In this document: positions 1-9,165 of the stretch, piece after piece
How the letters are laid out: each line of letters opens with the position of its first letter
How positions within the stretch are numbered: the stretch's first letter is position 1
Assembly: GCF_000214175.1 (NCBI RefSeq)
Contig: NC_015564.1
Span: 4,588,001 to 4,652,000 of the forward strand
Direction of reading: 5' to 3'
DNA from: Hoyosella subflava DQS3-9A1
GTDB taxonomy: Bacteria; Actinomycetota; Actinomycetes; Mycobacteriales; Mycobacteriaceae
Length of the DNA: 64,000 nucleotides
Notes under the pieces: model-generated
What the model was told of the DNA's origin: nothing
What the model saw: the letters and a program-made list of their open reading frames with translations, nothing else
Databases searched by the model: none
Position numbers and translations under genes: made by a program

Positions 1-1
1 G

Positions 2-634
2 GCCTACTACATGACCCGCGTCATGATCTTGACGTTCTTCGGGGACCGTCGCTGGGAACCCTCCCTGGGCGAGCGAAGCGACGGGGAGTTTACAGCCCTA
101 CACCCGCACGAATCCCCCAGCGTGATGACCGCGCCGATGATCCTTATCGCCATCGGTTCCGTCGCGTCCGGCGCCTTCCTCGCACTCGGCGGCCGCCTCG
201 AGCACTGGCTGGAACCCGTTGTCGGTTCCCACGACGGTGAGCATGTGGTCCCCGTGTGGGTCATCACGACGCTTGCGCTCGGAGTTGTCGCCATCGGCGT
301 CGCAGTGGCCGTACGACAGTACGCGGGCCGCGACATTCCGGTGGTCGCTCCCACCGACGTTTCGGCCGTCACCGTGGCGGCCCGTCGAGACTTGTACGGG
401 GACGCAGTGAACGAAACGGTCTTCATGCGGCCCGGGCAGCAATTCACCCATACCGCAGCTGTCGTTGACGACAAGGTCGTGGACGGCGCCGTGGGCGGCG
501 TTGCCGTACTCGTCGGCGGTTTATCATCGCAGGTCAGGCGAATACAGACGGGCTTCACGCGGTCGTACGCGCTGTACATGCTGATCGGGGCGGCCCTCGT
601 CATCGCGGCGATGCTGCTAGGAGGGGCGCTATGA
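2..634 (+). CDS. nuoL: NADH-quinone oxidoreductase subunit L, C-terminal part
   Basis: The frame is open from the left edge and ends in TGA overlapping the nuoM ATG, so this is the 3' end of a longer gene. It encodes about 210 residues: a short MTRVMILTFFGDRRW stretch typical of the NuoL C-terminal region, membrane helices near residues 40-60 and 85-105, the long lateral-helix region, and a last helix (ALYMLIGAALVIAAMLL). NuoL is an antiporter-like proton-pumping membrane subunit of complex I. The assignment rests on this sequence and on nuoM and nuoN following without gaps. The N-terminal two thirds lie outside the window. Confidence 0.9.
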   Translation, partial: AYYMTRVMILTFFGDRRWEPSLGERSDGEFTALHPHESPSVMTAPMILIAIGSVASGAFLALGGRLEHWLEPVVGSHDGEHVVPVWVITTLALGVVAIGVAVAVRQYAGRDIPVVAPTDVSAVTVAARRDLYGDAVNETVFMRPGQQFTHTAAVVDDKVVDGAVGGVAVLVGGLSSQVRRIQTGFTRSYALYMLIGAALVIAAMLLGGAL

Positions 635-2226
635 ACAGTTTCCCCTGGCTGACGGCCCTATGGGTGACACCACTCATCGGCGCACTCGCGATCATGTTCG
701 TGCCCGCACCGGCTCGGCAGCTCGCAAAATCCATCGCACTGGGCGCGTCGATCGTGGTGCTCGGCATCGTCGTCGCACTCCTCGTCAGCTTCGACCCGGC
801 GGGCGAGCAATACCAGTTCGTCGAGTCGCGCACGTGGATCCCCGCGCTTGGCGCCAGCTACACGCTGGGACTGGATGGTATCGGCCTGATCCTCGTCCTC
901 CTTACAGCCGCCTTGATGCCTTTGCTTCTGCTCGCGGCATGGCGGGATGACGACGACAGCCTCCCCGGCGGAGGTTTCCCCGGACGGCGCCGACCGACCC
1001 ACACCTACGTCGCACTGATGCTCATGGTGCAGGCGATGGTGATGGTTACCTTCACATCGCTCGACATCCTGCTGTTCTACATCTTCTTCGAGGCGATGCT
1101 GATCCCGATGTACTTCCTCATCGGTGGTTTCGGTGGCCCCAACCGCGCAGCCGCTGCCGTGAAGTTCCTGCTGTACAACCTGTTCGGCGGGCTGATAATG
1201 CTCGCGGCTGTCATCGGACTGTTCGTCGTCACCGCCGACATCGGGGAGAACGGCCGCGGCACGTTCGACTTCCGGACCGTGGTCGCCGCTGTCTCCACTG
1301 GTGAGCTCGGAATCGACCCCGCCATCGCGAAGCTGCTGTTCCTCGGATTCACATTCGCCTTTGCCGTGAAGGCGCCGCTGTGGCCGTTCCACACCTGGCT
1401 GCCGGGCGCCGCCGTCCAAGCGACACCCGCGAGCGCGGTGCTCATGATGGCGATCGTCGACAAGGTCGGGACGTTCGCGATGCTGCGCTACAGCTTGCAG
1501 TTGTTCCCCGACGCATCCCAGTACTTTGCGCCGCTCATCATCACGCTCGCAGTCATCGGAATCATCTACGGCGCGGTGCTCGCGATCGCCCAGACAGATG
1601 TGATGCGACTGATCGCGTACACCTCGATCTCACACTTCGGGTTCATCATCCTCGGCATCTTTGCGATGACCAGCCAGAGCCAAGCGGGCTCGGCGCTATA
1701 CATGGTCAACCATGGCGTCGCTACTGCCGCACTGTTCCTGGTCGCCGGTTTCCTCGTGACGCGTCGCGGGACCCGCGCGATCAGCGACTACGGCGGTGTG
1801 CAGAAAGTCGCACCGATCATGGCTGGCTCTTTCCTCGTTGCCGGCCTCGCGACGCTGTCGCTGCCTGGGCTCGCCCCATTCATCAGCGAGTTCCTCGTCC
1901 TCATCGGCACATTCGGGCGATACCCGGTCGCCGCGATCTTTGCGACAACAACGTTCGTGCTCGCCGCGATCTACATATTGTGGACCTATCAGCGAATGAT
2001 GGCTGGCCCCGTAACCACCGGGAACGAGCACATCCGCGACCTGCGGCTACGAGAAGCCGCAGTGATGGGACCGTTGATCGCGGTGCTCATTGTCCTCGGT
2101 GTCTACCCAAAGCCGGCGCTCGATGTGATCACCCCGGCCGTCGAACACACCCTCACCACCGTGCACCTGCAGGATCCAGCCCCTGCCCTCGCCGGTGACC
2201 AGTTGATCGGAGATGGACGCCAGTGA
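631..2226 (+). CDS. nuoM: NADH-quinone oxidoreductase subunit M
   Basis: 531 residues, strongly hydrophobic with about 14 membrane helices, the normal size for NuoM. It is one of three antiporter-like subunits that pump protons in the membrane arm of complex I. The conserved core FAVKAPLWPFHTWLP is present near residues 239-253, including the lysine and histidine of the proton path. The next residue is Gly (PGAAVQ) where the family usually has Asp (PDA). The start ATG has an AGGAGG site just upstream and overlaps the nuoL stop (ATGA). The end overlaps nuoN by four bases, indicating translational coupling. Confidence 0.95.
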   Translation: MNSFPWLTALWVTPLIGALAIMFVPAPARQLAKSIALGASIVVLGIVVALLVSFDPAGEQYQFVESRTWIPALGASYTLGLDGIGLILVLLTAALMPLLLLAAWRDDDDSLPGGGFPGRRRPTHTYVALMLMVQAMVMVTFTSLDILLFYIFFEAMLIPMYFLIGGFGGPNRAAAAVKFLLYNLFGGLIMLAAVIGLFVVTADIGENGRGTFDFRTVVAAVSTGELGIDPAIAKLLFLGFTFAFAVKAPLWPFHTWLPGAAVQATPASAVLMMAIVDKVGTFAMLRYSLQLFPDASQYFAPLIITLAVIGIIYGAVLAIAQTDVMRLIAYTSISHFGFIILGIFAMTSQSQAGSALYMVNHGVATAALFLVAGFLVTRRGTRAISDYGGVQKVAPIMAGSFLVAGLATLSLPGLAPFISEFLVLIGTFGRYPVAAIFATTTFVLAAIYILWTYQRMMAGPVTTGNEHIRDLRLREAAVMGPLIAVLIVLGVYPKPALDVITPAVEHTLTTVHLQDPAPALAGDQLIGDGRQ

Positions 2227-3749
2227 CCCCTGACATCGCATACAGTCAGCTCACACCGATGCTCGTGGTGTTCGGTGTGGCAATCGTCAGCGTGCTCGTC
2301 GAGGCGTTTCTGCCCGCTCGTCACCGGTACATGACACAGATGGTGCTGAGCCTCACCGGTCTCGTCGTTGCTTTCGTGGCGTTGCTGATGCTGGCCGGAA
2401 CGAGCAGCGTCACCGCAGTCGGTTCCGTGGCTGTTGACGGGCCAACGCTGTTTCTGCAAGGCACCATCGTGCTCGTCGCGGTCGTGTCGCTGCTGATGGT
2501 GGGAGAACGCACCCGAGAAAGTGCCGCTCTCATGGATGCGTTCGCACCGCAAACTTCGTCTGTGCCGGGCAGTGTCGCCGAGCGTGAAGCAACCAAAGCG
2601 GGGGTGATGCAGACAGAGGTTTTCCCGCTCGCGTTGTTCGCGGTCGGTGGTCTGATGCTGTTCCCCGCATCGAATGACCTCCTCACCATGTTCATCGCGC
2701 TCGAGGTTCTGTCCCTGCCCCTGTATGTGCTGTGCGGGATGGCAAGGCGCCGTCGCCTCCTTTCACAGGAAGCGGCCCTCAAATACTTCTTGCTCGGGGC
2801 GTTTTCTTCGGCGTTCTTCCTCTACGGGGTGGCGCTGCTGTACGGGTTCGCGGGGACCCTCGAATTTGCTGGCATCGCGGAGGCCGTTTCCGAACAGGGC
2901 AGCAGCCCCCTGGCGCTGATCGGTGTGGGCATGCTGTCAGTGGGGCTGCTCTTCAAGGTGGGCGCAGTGCCGTTCCACACGTGGACACCCGACGTATATC
3001 AGGGCGCGCCCACCTCGATCACCGGGTTCATGGCGGCTGCGACGAAGATCGCCGCGTTCGGAGCGATGCTGCGCGTCTTTTACGTCGCAGTGCCCGAGTT
3101 GCAGGTCGATTGGCGGCCCATGCTGTGGGCTATCGCCGCGATCACCATGCTGGTCGGGACGATCATCGCGGTAACTCAAACCGACGTGAAGCGCATGCTC
3201 GCGTACTCCTCGGTGGCGCATGCAGGGTTCCTGCTGACGGGCATCGTCGCGGCCAACGACGCGGGTGTCTCAGCGACATTGTTCTACCTCGTCGCATACG
3301 GGTTCAGCACGCTTGGCGCGTTCGCTGTGGTAAGCCTGGTGCGCGACCGGGGTGGGATCGAAACTGCGGATATGAACGCATGGGCCGGGCTCGGCCGACA
3401 GTCGCCGCTCATCGCTGGGGCGTTCGCATTGTTCCTGCTCGCGCTGGCTGGTGTGCCCCTGACAAGCGGTTTCATCAGCAAATTCGTCATCTTCTCGGCC
3501 GCTGTCGAAGGCGGAGCAGCCGTGCTGGTGATCATCGGTGTCCTGAGCAGCGCGATCGCGGCGTACTTCTACATCCGGGTGATCGTGCTGATGTTCTTCA
3601 GCGAGCCAGTGGAAGAGGGCGCGATAGTTGCGCCGAAGACTATGACTTCCGCTGTTGTCGCCATTGGTGTGGTGGTGACAGTCGTGCTGGGTGTAATGCC
3701 GCAGAGTGTGCTCGACCTGGCTGAGCGAGCATCTTCGTTCGTGAGCTGA
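2223..3749 (+). CDS. nuoN: NADH-quinone oxidoreductase subunit N
   Basis: 508 residues, about 14 membrane helices, GTG start overlapping the nuoM stop. NuoN is the last antiporter-like proton-pumping subunit of complex I and normally the final gene of the nuo operon, as here. The core motif FKVGAVPFHTWTPDVYQGAP (about residues 243-262) carries the conserved lysine and histidine. A second conserved stretch, TQTDVKRMLAYSSVAHAG, lies near residue 320. The convergent gene ends 55 bases downstream. That gap contains a weak TTCGC/GCGAA hairpin near 3779 but no strong terminator. Confidence 0.95.
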   Translation: MTPDIAYSQLTPMLVVFGVAIVSVLVEAFLPARHRYMTQMVLSLTGLVVAFVALLMLAGTSSVTAVGSVAVDGPTLFLQGTIVLVAVVSLLMVGERTRESAALMDAFAPQTSSVPGSVAEREATKAGVMQTEVFPLALFAVGGLMLFPASNDLLTMFIALEVLSLPLYVLCGMARRRRLLSQEAALKYFLLGAFSSAFFLYGVALLYGFAGTLEFAGIAEAVSEQGSSPLALIGVGMLSVGLLFKVGAVPFHTWTPDVYQGAPTSITGFMAAATKIAAFGAMLRVFYVAVPELQVDWRPMLWAIAAITMLVGTIIAVTQTDVKRMLAYSSVAHAGFLLTGIVAANDAGVSATLFYLVAYGFSTLGAFAVVSLVRDRGGIETADMNAWAGLGRQSPLIAGAFALFLLALAGVPLTSGFISKFVIFSAAVEGGAAVLVIIGVLSSAIAAYFYIRVIVLMFFSEPVEEGAIVAPKTMTSAVVAIGVVVTVVLGVMPQSVLDLAERASSFVS

Positions 3750-3804
3750 GCGGCGCTGGTGAAAGGCATGTTGCTGGTATTCGCATATGTAGCGAACGAC
3801 ATGT

Positions 3805-4842
3805 CTATTTCAGTAGTTTCAGCACCCGCTCTGACTCCGTGAAGTCTTTGAACTGCCGGCGCACGAAAGCGTCGAGCATCCCGTTGTCCTGAACGACACT
3901 GATCACTCGTGGCGCGAACCGGAGTGCTTCTTCGATCATGTCTTCTCGGGTCACACCGATCTCGTCGAGCAATTCAGCGAGGGTATGGCGTGAATACTTG
4001 CTGAAGAAGACTGCCACGCCTTCCTCGATCGCCGTACGAATCGACCGCGTGCCGCGGAATTCGCGCCAGAACTCGAAGCCCAGGATCAGGAAGTCTTCGA
4101 TATCGTCGGGGCCGATGGCTGCGCCGACTGTGCTGAAGGATTCCGATGCATGCTGTTCGAACATCTCCATGGCAGCCGCGACAACCGGTTCCCTGGCGTC
4201 ACTCATGTCAGGTGTATCGACGTGCGAGATCACGCCGGAGACGATGCGCGCGATGAGCTCCCGGAAGATTTCGTCCGCCTTGTGCGGGATCCCCGGCGCC
4301 ACCCGTGTGCTCACTGAACTTGTAAGTCGCAGGAGCGCCCCCACACCCGGCACCGTGGCAGCCTGCTGGCGGTTGCGCTGCAACGAATCCACTGCCATCC
4401 GGTACAGCAGCCATGCGACCGAACTCCGCACCAGCGGGCTGTGATAGAAGAGGTCCACCACCCGCTGGAATGCGGGGTTCGACATGAACTTTTCCGCGAT
4501 CGCTGCGAAGCTCTGCTCCGAAACGAAATCGACCTCGTCGTCGGCGTCATTGAACGTGCGTTCATGGATCCGGCTTGCGATCTCGCCGACAAGCTCCGGA
4601 ATTGTGCCCTCGATGCGCCACTCCAGCGCGTATTTGATCGCTGCACCGCTGACCTGTTTAGACGTCACGACATCACCAAGAGTGATCTGCTGCGCTGCTT
4701 TGAGCGCGTGGCCAACTTCGACGTGCACCCACTTGACGAAAGCGTCCCCGCTGAGCTGATCGAGAATGTAGTCCGTCAGTGCGTCGAGCAACTCTTCGGA
4801 TCCGCGGCCCTCATCATCGGTTAGTTCGTCCGTCACGCTCAC
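3805..4842 (-). CDS. Conserved hypothetical protein, mostly helical
   Basis: About 345 residues from a GTG start at 4842. The frame stays open upstream to 4965, but that would overlap the neighbouring cyclase gene, so the internal GTG (VSVTDELTDDEG) is preferred. The protein is soluble and predicted largely alpha-helical, with an acidic N-terminus. I see no catalytic motif, signal peptide or membrane helix and do not recognise the family. It lies 47 bases downstream of a cyclase gene on the same strand and could be co-transcribed with it. The function is unknown. Confidence 0.6.
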   Translation of the reverse strand: MSVTDELTDDEGRGSEELLDALTDYILDQLSGDAFVKWVHVEVGHALKAAQQITLGDVVTSKQVSGAAIKYALEWRIEGTIPELVGEIASRIHERTFNDADDEVDFVSEQSFAAIAEKFMSNPAFQRVVDLFYHSPLVRSSVAWLLYRMAVDSLQRNRQQAATVPGVGALLRLTSSVSTRVAPGIPHKADEIFRELIARIVSGVISHVDTPDMSDAREPVVAAAMEMFEQHASESFSTVGAAIGPDDIEDFLILGFEFWREFRGTRSIRTAIEEGVAVFFSKYSRHTLAELLDEIGVTREDMIEEALRFAPRVISVVQDNGMLDAFVRRQFKDFTESERVLKLLK

Positions 4843-4889
4843 AGAATAGTGCCGATGCCGCTCGGGGCGGCTACTTCGCACAGGCCCGC

Positions 4890-5642
4890 TCAGTTCGCGC
4901 GCGGCCATGCGAGCCGAGTGAGCTTGTTCCGGCCACGCAGTTTCACCAATTCGCCTGTCTCCCACAGTGCTTGCTCACCGTCTCCGGAAAAGTCGACGGC
5001 GTAACTAGATGCGAGAATACTTCCTGGCTGTTTCTTGGCCAGCTCTGTGAGCCTGGCAGCCTCGTTCACAGGGTCGCCGATGACCGTATATTCGAAGCGC
5101 TCCGCGGAGCCGATGTTGCCTGCTAGGACTGTGCCAGCCGAAACGCCGATCCCGACCTGTATGCCGGGGATTGCCTCGAGTTCGGCGACGAGTTCGCGGG
5201 CCGCTGTCAGTGCTGAGGTCGCAGCATCCGCTCTGTACGCGGGCGCACCGAAGATGACGAGCGCCTCGTCGCCGACGAACTTGTTGACGAATCCGCCATG
5301 ACGTTCGACGACCCTGATCACCAGTTCGAAGAACGTGTTGAGCATCGCCACGACTTCGGCGGGCCGCATCGTCGACACCGCTGACGTCGAACCGACGAGG
5401 TCGACGAACAAGACCGCAACGAATCGGGTCTCGCCACCAATCGCCGAGCCACTTACGAGCGCCTGGTGAGCGACGTCCCTTCCCACGTGCTGCGCGAGAA
5501 GTTGCTGAAGCTGCGCATTTTCGTGCTCGAGCTGTTTGATACGCATGCGCATGTCACTCAGCTCCCAGGCGTTGCCATCGTCTGCCACAGGGGCGCGCTC
5601 CGTCCCGTCATCGTGGAATTCGCAGCATGAATCTGCCCCCAC
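4890..5642 (-). CDS. Class III adenylate/guanylate cyclase, soluble
   Basis: 250 residues. A short N-terminus leads into a coiled-coil-like stretch (MRIKQLEHENAQLQQLLAQH, residues 32-51) and a class III cyclase homology domain (about 75-240). The catalytic set looks complete: metal-binding Asp in FVDLVGST, Lys and second Asp in FVNKFVGDEALVIFG, and the transition-state Asn/Arg in GDPVNEAARL. The domain resembles the catalytic part of the mycobacterial Rv1318c-type cyclases, but the membrane and HAMP regions of those proteins are absent. The product is probably cAMP. It is divergent from another cyclase gene starting at 5715. Confidence 0.85.
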   Translation of the reverse strand: MGADSCCEFHDDGTERAPVADDGNAWELSDMRMRIKQLEHENAQLQQLLAQHVGRDVAHQALVSGSAIGGETRFVAVLFVDLVGSTSAVSTMRPAEVVAMLNTFFELVIRVVERHGGFVNKFVGDEALVIFGAPAYRADAATSALTAARELVAELEAIPGIQVGIGVSAGTVLAGNIGSAERFEYTVIGDPVNEAARLTELAKKQPGSILASSYAVDFSGDGEQALWETGELVKLRGRNKLTRLAWPRAN

Positions 5643-5714
5643 CTTGCCGGTTGAGTGTACACGTGTTTACTATTGCGACGTCGGCTGCCGGGCAGACAGG
5701 GAGATGGTTGTGGC

Positions 5715-6530
5715 ATGAGTCAAACAGCACTCACAACGATTGCGACTTGTGCAATTGTTGTTGCCATCGTGCTTGGTGTGCTGCTTTTTCACGCTCAGCG
5801 CCGAATCAGCCAACTGGAGCGTGAGCTCGAATGGAAGCCAGCCCAGCGTCTCCTCAGCGGCAGTCGCGAGGCAGTCAAGACGGTGTGGCAGACAGCGAAC
5901 CTCGTCCGCTCGAAAGGGTTAGGCGCAGCGATGCGCACGTCTGTCGAGGAACTGGCCAACTGGGCTGAAGTTGAGCGGCCAGACCTCGCGCGACTCACCA
6001 AGAACGGCTCCGTCGTCATCTTCTTTTCGGACATACAGGGGTCGACTGCCCTCAACGAGGAGCTGGGTGATCGCGCATGGGTGAAACTACTCGAACGGCA
6101 CGAGAAGCTGATTCGGCAGTGTGTCGACGCGCATGGGGGACACGTGATCAAAAGCCAGGGTGACGGCTTCATGGTTGCTTTTTCGCGCCCTGACCAGGCT
6201 GTTTTGTGCAGCATGGAGATTCAGAACGCACTCGACACGCTCAGCTGGTCCCGGCGCCATGCCATCCGGGTCCGGATCGGCATCCACATGGGGAAGTCGG
6301 TTCGCCGCGGTGACGATCTCTTCGGCCGGAACGTCGCCCTCGCCGCGCGCGTCGCGGACCAGGCCAGCGGCGGAGAAACACTGGTCAGCGGGCAAGTACG
6401 TGCAGCGATCCGCGACGGGGTTCCCGTCAGGTTCAGCGAGGAACGCCGAGTGTCACTGAAGGGACTCGACGGCGAGCACCCCGTTTACCTGGTGACACCC
6501 ACAACCCAGCGATCGTCAACCAACAGTTGA
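5715..6530 (+). CDS. Membrane-anchored class III adenylate cyclase
   Basis: 271 residues from ATG 5715, preceded by GGGAGATGG. One N-terminal membrane helix (residues about 7-27) is followed by a linker and a C-terminal cyclase domain (about 95-260). Visible catalytic residues are Asp in [16 protein letters not shown], Lys and Asp in [13 protein letters not shown], the substrate-selecting Asp in [15 protein letters not shown], and Asn and Arg in the same segment. The expected product is cAMP, made at the inner membrane face. Its stop codon lies inside the first palindrome upstream of the ClpN-domain gene, so the two genes share regulatory DNA. Confidence 0.85.
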   Translation: MSQTALTTIATCAIVVAIVLGVLLFHAQRRISQLERELEWKPAQRLLSGSREAVKTVWQTANLVRSKGLGAAMRTSVEELANWAEVERPDLARLTKNGSVVIFFSDIQGSTALNEELGDRAWVKLLERHEKLIRQCVDAHGGHVIKSQGDGFMVAFSRPDQAVLCSMEIQNALDTLSWSRRHAIRVRIGIHMGKSVRRGDDLFGRNVALAARVADQASGGETLVSGQVRAAIRDGVPVRFSEERRVSLKGLDGEHPVYLVTPTTQRSSTNS

Positions 6531-6534
6531 CGAT
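6512..6534. promoter_or_regulatory. Palindromic operator candidate 1 upstream of the HTH-ClpN gene
   Basis: Perfect 9-base arms ATCGTCAAC and GTTGACGAT around the spacer CAACA. It overlaps the last codons and stop of the cyclase gene. A second copy of the GTCAAC-N5-GTTGAC core lies 28 bases downstream, centre to centre, close to three helical turns. Confidence 0.65.
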
Positions 6535-6541
6535 TGCGGTT

Positions 6542-6560
6542 CGTCAACCTAAAGTTGACG
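6542..6560. promoter_or_regulatory. Palindromic operator candidate 2 abutting the HTH-ClpN start codon
   Basis: CGTCAAC-CTAAA-GTTGACG, 7-base arms, ending one base before the ATG at 6562. It occupies the place where a ribosome-binding site would sit, and no Shine-Dalgarno sequence is visible. The gene may therefore have a leaderless message, with this site doubling as promoter or operator. It repeats the core of the palindrome at 6512-6534. Confidence 0.65.
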
Positions 6561-6561
6561 C

Positions 6562-7236
6562 ATGACCGCACCTACACCTGTCGACAACCCCATAAGTCTC
6601 GACACCCTGATCGAAGCGATCACATCAGCACACTCTGATGCGCTCGACCGCCTCTCCGGAGCGATGCTGCTCGCTGAGCATCTCGACGAAATTTCTGATC
6701 ACCTCATCGGCCACTTCGTCGATCAGGCACGGCGATCCGGCGCATCGTGGACCGATATCGGAAAAAGTATGGGTGTTTCCAAACAGGCCGCGCAGAAACG
6801 TTTCGTACCCAAGGATGCACCGCAAGACTTTCGGCGCTTCACGCCTGATGCGCGTAATGCGATTGTGGCCGCCCAGAATGAGGCCCGCGCCGCCGGGAAC
6901 ACCGAAATCTCACCAGCGCACCTCATCCTCGGCGTTCTCACCGCTTCCGAGTTCCCAGGAGCGCGCGCTCTGAATATCAGCGATGACGACATCCGCAGAG
7001 CAGTGGTGAAGCAGCTCCCCGACGCCGCGGACACCGTCCCGGAGCTGATCCCGTTCGATGGTGCCGCTAAGAAAGCGCTCGAGCTGACATTCCGCGAAGC
7101 CCTCCGGCGCGGAAGCGACTACGTCGATCCGGACCACATCGTTCTCGCAGTTCTTGATGGAGACGAAATGGCGGGAATGGCAGAACTAGGACTGACCAAG
7201 GAAGCGGTCGCGCACGCGGTCAGCCACCCGGGGTGA
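6562..7236 (+). CDS. HTH protein with Clp N-terminal (ClpN) double repeat
   Basis: 224 residues. The N-terminal third contains a helix-turn-helix-like segment (ASWTDIGKSMGVSKQAAQKR, about residues 60-79). The rest is a Clp N domain made of two repeats (about 90-150 and 165-222; FTPDARNAIVAAQNEAR and LELTFREALRRGSDYVDPDH). There is no AAA+ ATPase module, so it cannot be a Clp unfoldase. ClpN domains bind adaptors or substrates. Together with the HTH and the twin palindromes at its start, this suggests an autoregulated regulator linked to protein quality control. The regulatory role is inference. Confidence 0.8.
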   Translation: MTAPTPVDNPISLDTLIEAITSAHSDALDRLSGAMLLAEHLDEISDHLIGHFVDQARRSGASWTDIGKSMGVSKQAAQKRFVPKDAPQDFRRFTPDARNAIVAAQNEARAAGNTEISPAHLILGVLTASEFPGARALNISDDDIRRAVVKQLPDAADTVPELIPFDGAAKKALELTFREALRRGSDYVDPDHIVLAVLDGDEMAGMAELGLTKEAVAHAVSHPG

Positions 7237-7256
7237 AAAACCGTGGCCGCTTCCGG

Positions 7257-8837
7257 TTACCGGAGTTCCAGCCCAGCAGCTTCAGCGGCCCCGTCCGCGA
7301 GTGCAATACCCGCACCGGCGTACAGATGGAATACGTCGTCCGCACCATGCTCCCGGATCGATTCAATCTCATCCCGGTGCTGCACCACCGCGGCGATCTC
7401 ACCGTCATAATCGAGCTTTCGGAGCTGATCTAGCGCAACAACATTGGAATCGTGGTGCGGAAGCGCCAGAATGACGATGTCGACCGTGTCGGCGAGGGTC
7501 AGTTTCTCCCAGAAGTCTGGGTCGGTGGCATCCGCTTCGATGACTGTGTAGCCCTGGTCGCGAAGCGTAACAACACGTTCGTCGTCAGTATCGAGCCCGA
7601 GTACGTTCAGGCCGTAATGCTCAACGAGCCGATCGTACGCGCCCCTGCCAACACGGCCCATTCCGAGCACGACGGCCTCAGCCTGACCAACCCCGATGGG
7701 GCGATCGATTGGGTTGAGCTTGGCCGGATCCTGATCGGGCAGCAGTTCCATTGCCTTCTCGTAGACCTGCGTGGACCGGCGGTTCAGAACCGCAGATACG
7801 GCGAAGCTCAGCGCCACCGCGATGGACAGTGTCACGAGCCAGTCGTCGGTGAGCCACCCGTTGCTGCCCGCGAGCACCGCAACGATGAGTCCGAACTCTG
7901 AGTAATTGGTCAGCGCCAGTGAGCCGAGAAATGAAGTGCGGCGGCGGAGCCGGAAGATCGCAAAGATTGCGACGAACAGGCCCGCCTTCGCGAAAATCAG
8001 CACTACCAGTAAAGAAGCGACCCCTAATGTTCCCCATGTCGGCAAATCAGCGAGTCCAATTGAGACGAAGAATCCGACGAGGAATAGCTCCTTCATATTG
8101 AATAGCGCCCTGGACATACTGGCAGCGGATGCGTGCGGCGCGAGGAGCATGCCAATGATCAAGGCACCGAGGTCGCCCTTGATGCCCACGAACTCGAACA
8201 GCGCGTACCCCGCCGCGAGCGCGAGAACGACCCCATACAGAATCTGCATCTCACCGTGGCCGACGTGCTCAAGCAGGCGGCGCATCACCGGTGCCAGGGG
8301 GACCAGGGCGAACAGGGCGAACGCCCACGGACTGGGCAGTTCACCCGTGGAAGCGGTGATGAATACGACGGCGAAGATGTCCTGCATGATGAGGATGCCG
8401 ATGGCGAGACGGCCGTAGAGCGCACGCGACTCGCCGCGTTCCTCGAGAACTTTGACGACAAACACGGTGCTTGAAAAGGAGAGAGCGAAACCGAGGATCG
8501 CGAGCACGCGCAGGTCAGCGTCAGCGAGCGCCGCAAAGCCGATTACTTTTAGTAGTGACAGCACGCCCACCATAAAGGCAGTGGAAATGACCATGTGACC
8601 GGTCGCAGTCCCCCACACTTCTTTACGCAGCAGCGTACGGACGTTCAGTTTCAGGCCGATCGTGAAGAGCAGCAGGGTCACACCCAGGTCTGCGATGACG
8701 CTCAGCGCATCGGTCTCTTCGTATCCCATGAAGTTGAGTGCGAAACCCGCCGCGAGAAAACCTACCAGTGGGGGGAGCCGCAGCCCCATAGCTATGAGTC
8801 CACCGACGAAGGGCACCACGAGATACGCGACATTCAT
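7257..8837 (-). CDS. CPA2-type cation/proton antiporter with TrkA-N domain
   Basis: 526 residues. About 12 membrane helices (residues 1-375) form a Na+/H+ exchanger (KefB/YbaL-like) domain, followed by a cytosolic RCK/TrkA-N NAD-binding domain (about 385-500) with the Rossmann motif VVLGMGRVGRGAYDRL. The likely role is potassium or sodium efflux coupled to protons, gated by nucleotide binding to the RCK domain. No TrkA-C domain follows. The start ATG is preceded by GGAG, and the leader region contains a strong inverted repeat (8931-8953). It stands alone, divergent from the ArsR gene. Confidence 0.88.
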   Translation of the reverse strand: MNVAYLVVPFVGGLIAMGLRLPPLVGFLAAGFALNFMGYEETDALSVIADLGVTLLLFTIGLKLNVRTLLRKEVWGTATGHMVISTAFMVGVLSLLKVIGFAALADADLRVLAILGFALSFSSTVFVVKVLEERGESRALYGRLAIGILIMQDIFAVVFITASTGELPSPWAFALFALVPLAPVMRRLLEHVGHGEMQILYGVVLALAAGYALFEFVGIKGDLGALIIGMLLAPHASAASMSRALFNMKELFLVGFFVSIGLADLPTWGTLGVASLLVVLIFAKAGLFVAIFAIFRLRRRTSFLGSLALTNYSEFGLIVAVLAGSNGWLTDDWLVTLSIAVALSFAVSAVLNRRSTQVYEKAMELLPDQDPAKLNPIDRPIGVGQAEAVVLGMGRVGRGAYDRLVEHYGLNVLGLDTDDERVVTLRDQGYTVIEADATDPDFWEKLTLADTVDIVILALPHHDSNVVALDQLRKLDYDGEIAAVVQHRDEIESIREHGADDVFHLYAGAGIALADGAAEAAGLELR

Positions 8838-9165
8838 GGGTTCCGGTCTCCTCAGGATGCGGCCGGGGCGAGAACACTGAGTACCTTACCCGTGGCAGCG
8901 GACTATGCGACAGATCACAATTGCACTGTTGGATTACGTGAATCACGCAATCCTGGTTTTTACGAGCCACATTTAGGGTGAGCAATGTGATGTGAAATTT
9001 CTGGAATCTATCGGGTGACTTAATTCATAAACATTCATCGGTGAATCTTTTTCATTCTGCGCTCCCAGTTCCTAGACTCGGTCTCAGGAGAATCACAGCC
9101 GGATTTCATTGTCGAGGTCCAGGCACTCCTCATTGGTGTGAAGGATCAAAGGTGCTCTTTCATCC
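8838..9165. other. Intergenic region with AT-rich promoter-like part, no ORF recognised
   Basis: This stretch separates the antiporter start from the ArsR gene. It contains the inverted repeat 8931-8953, an unusually AT-rich patch (about 8985-9055), a possible -10 TAGACT at 9073-9078 with a T-rich -35-like segment about 17 bases upstream, and then about 90 bases with no plausible coding frame, ending at the hairpin 9166-9204. It may encode a short non-coding RNA. Confidence 0.35.
8931..8953. promoter_or_regulatory. Inverted repeat in the antiporter leader
   Basis: GGATTACGTGA, one spacer base, TCACGCAATCC: 11-base arms with one mismatch, about 95 bases upstream of the antiporter start codon. 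The size and symmetry fit a dimeric repressor or CRP-like operator. The cognate regulator is not known. Confidence 0.5.

Noticed and set aside
658-1419. Long minus-strand open frame inside nuoM
   Set aside because: It is the shadow of a high-GC gene: rich in Arg, His, Glu and Asp, without motifs, and entirely opposite a certain complex I subunit.
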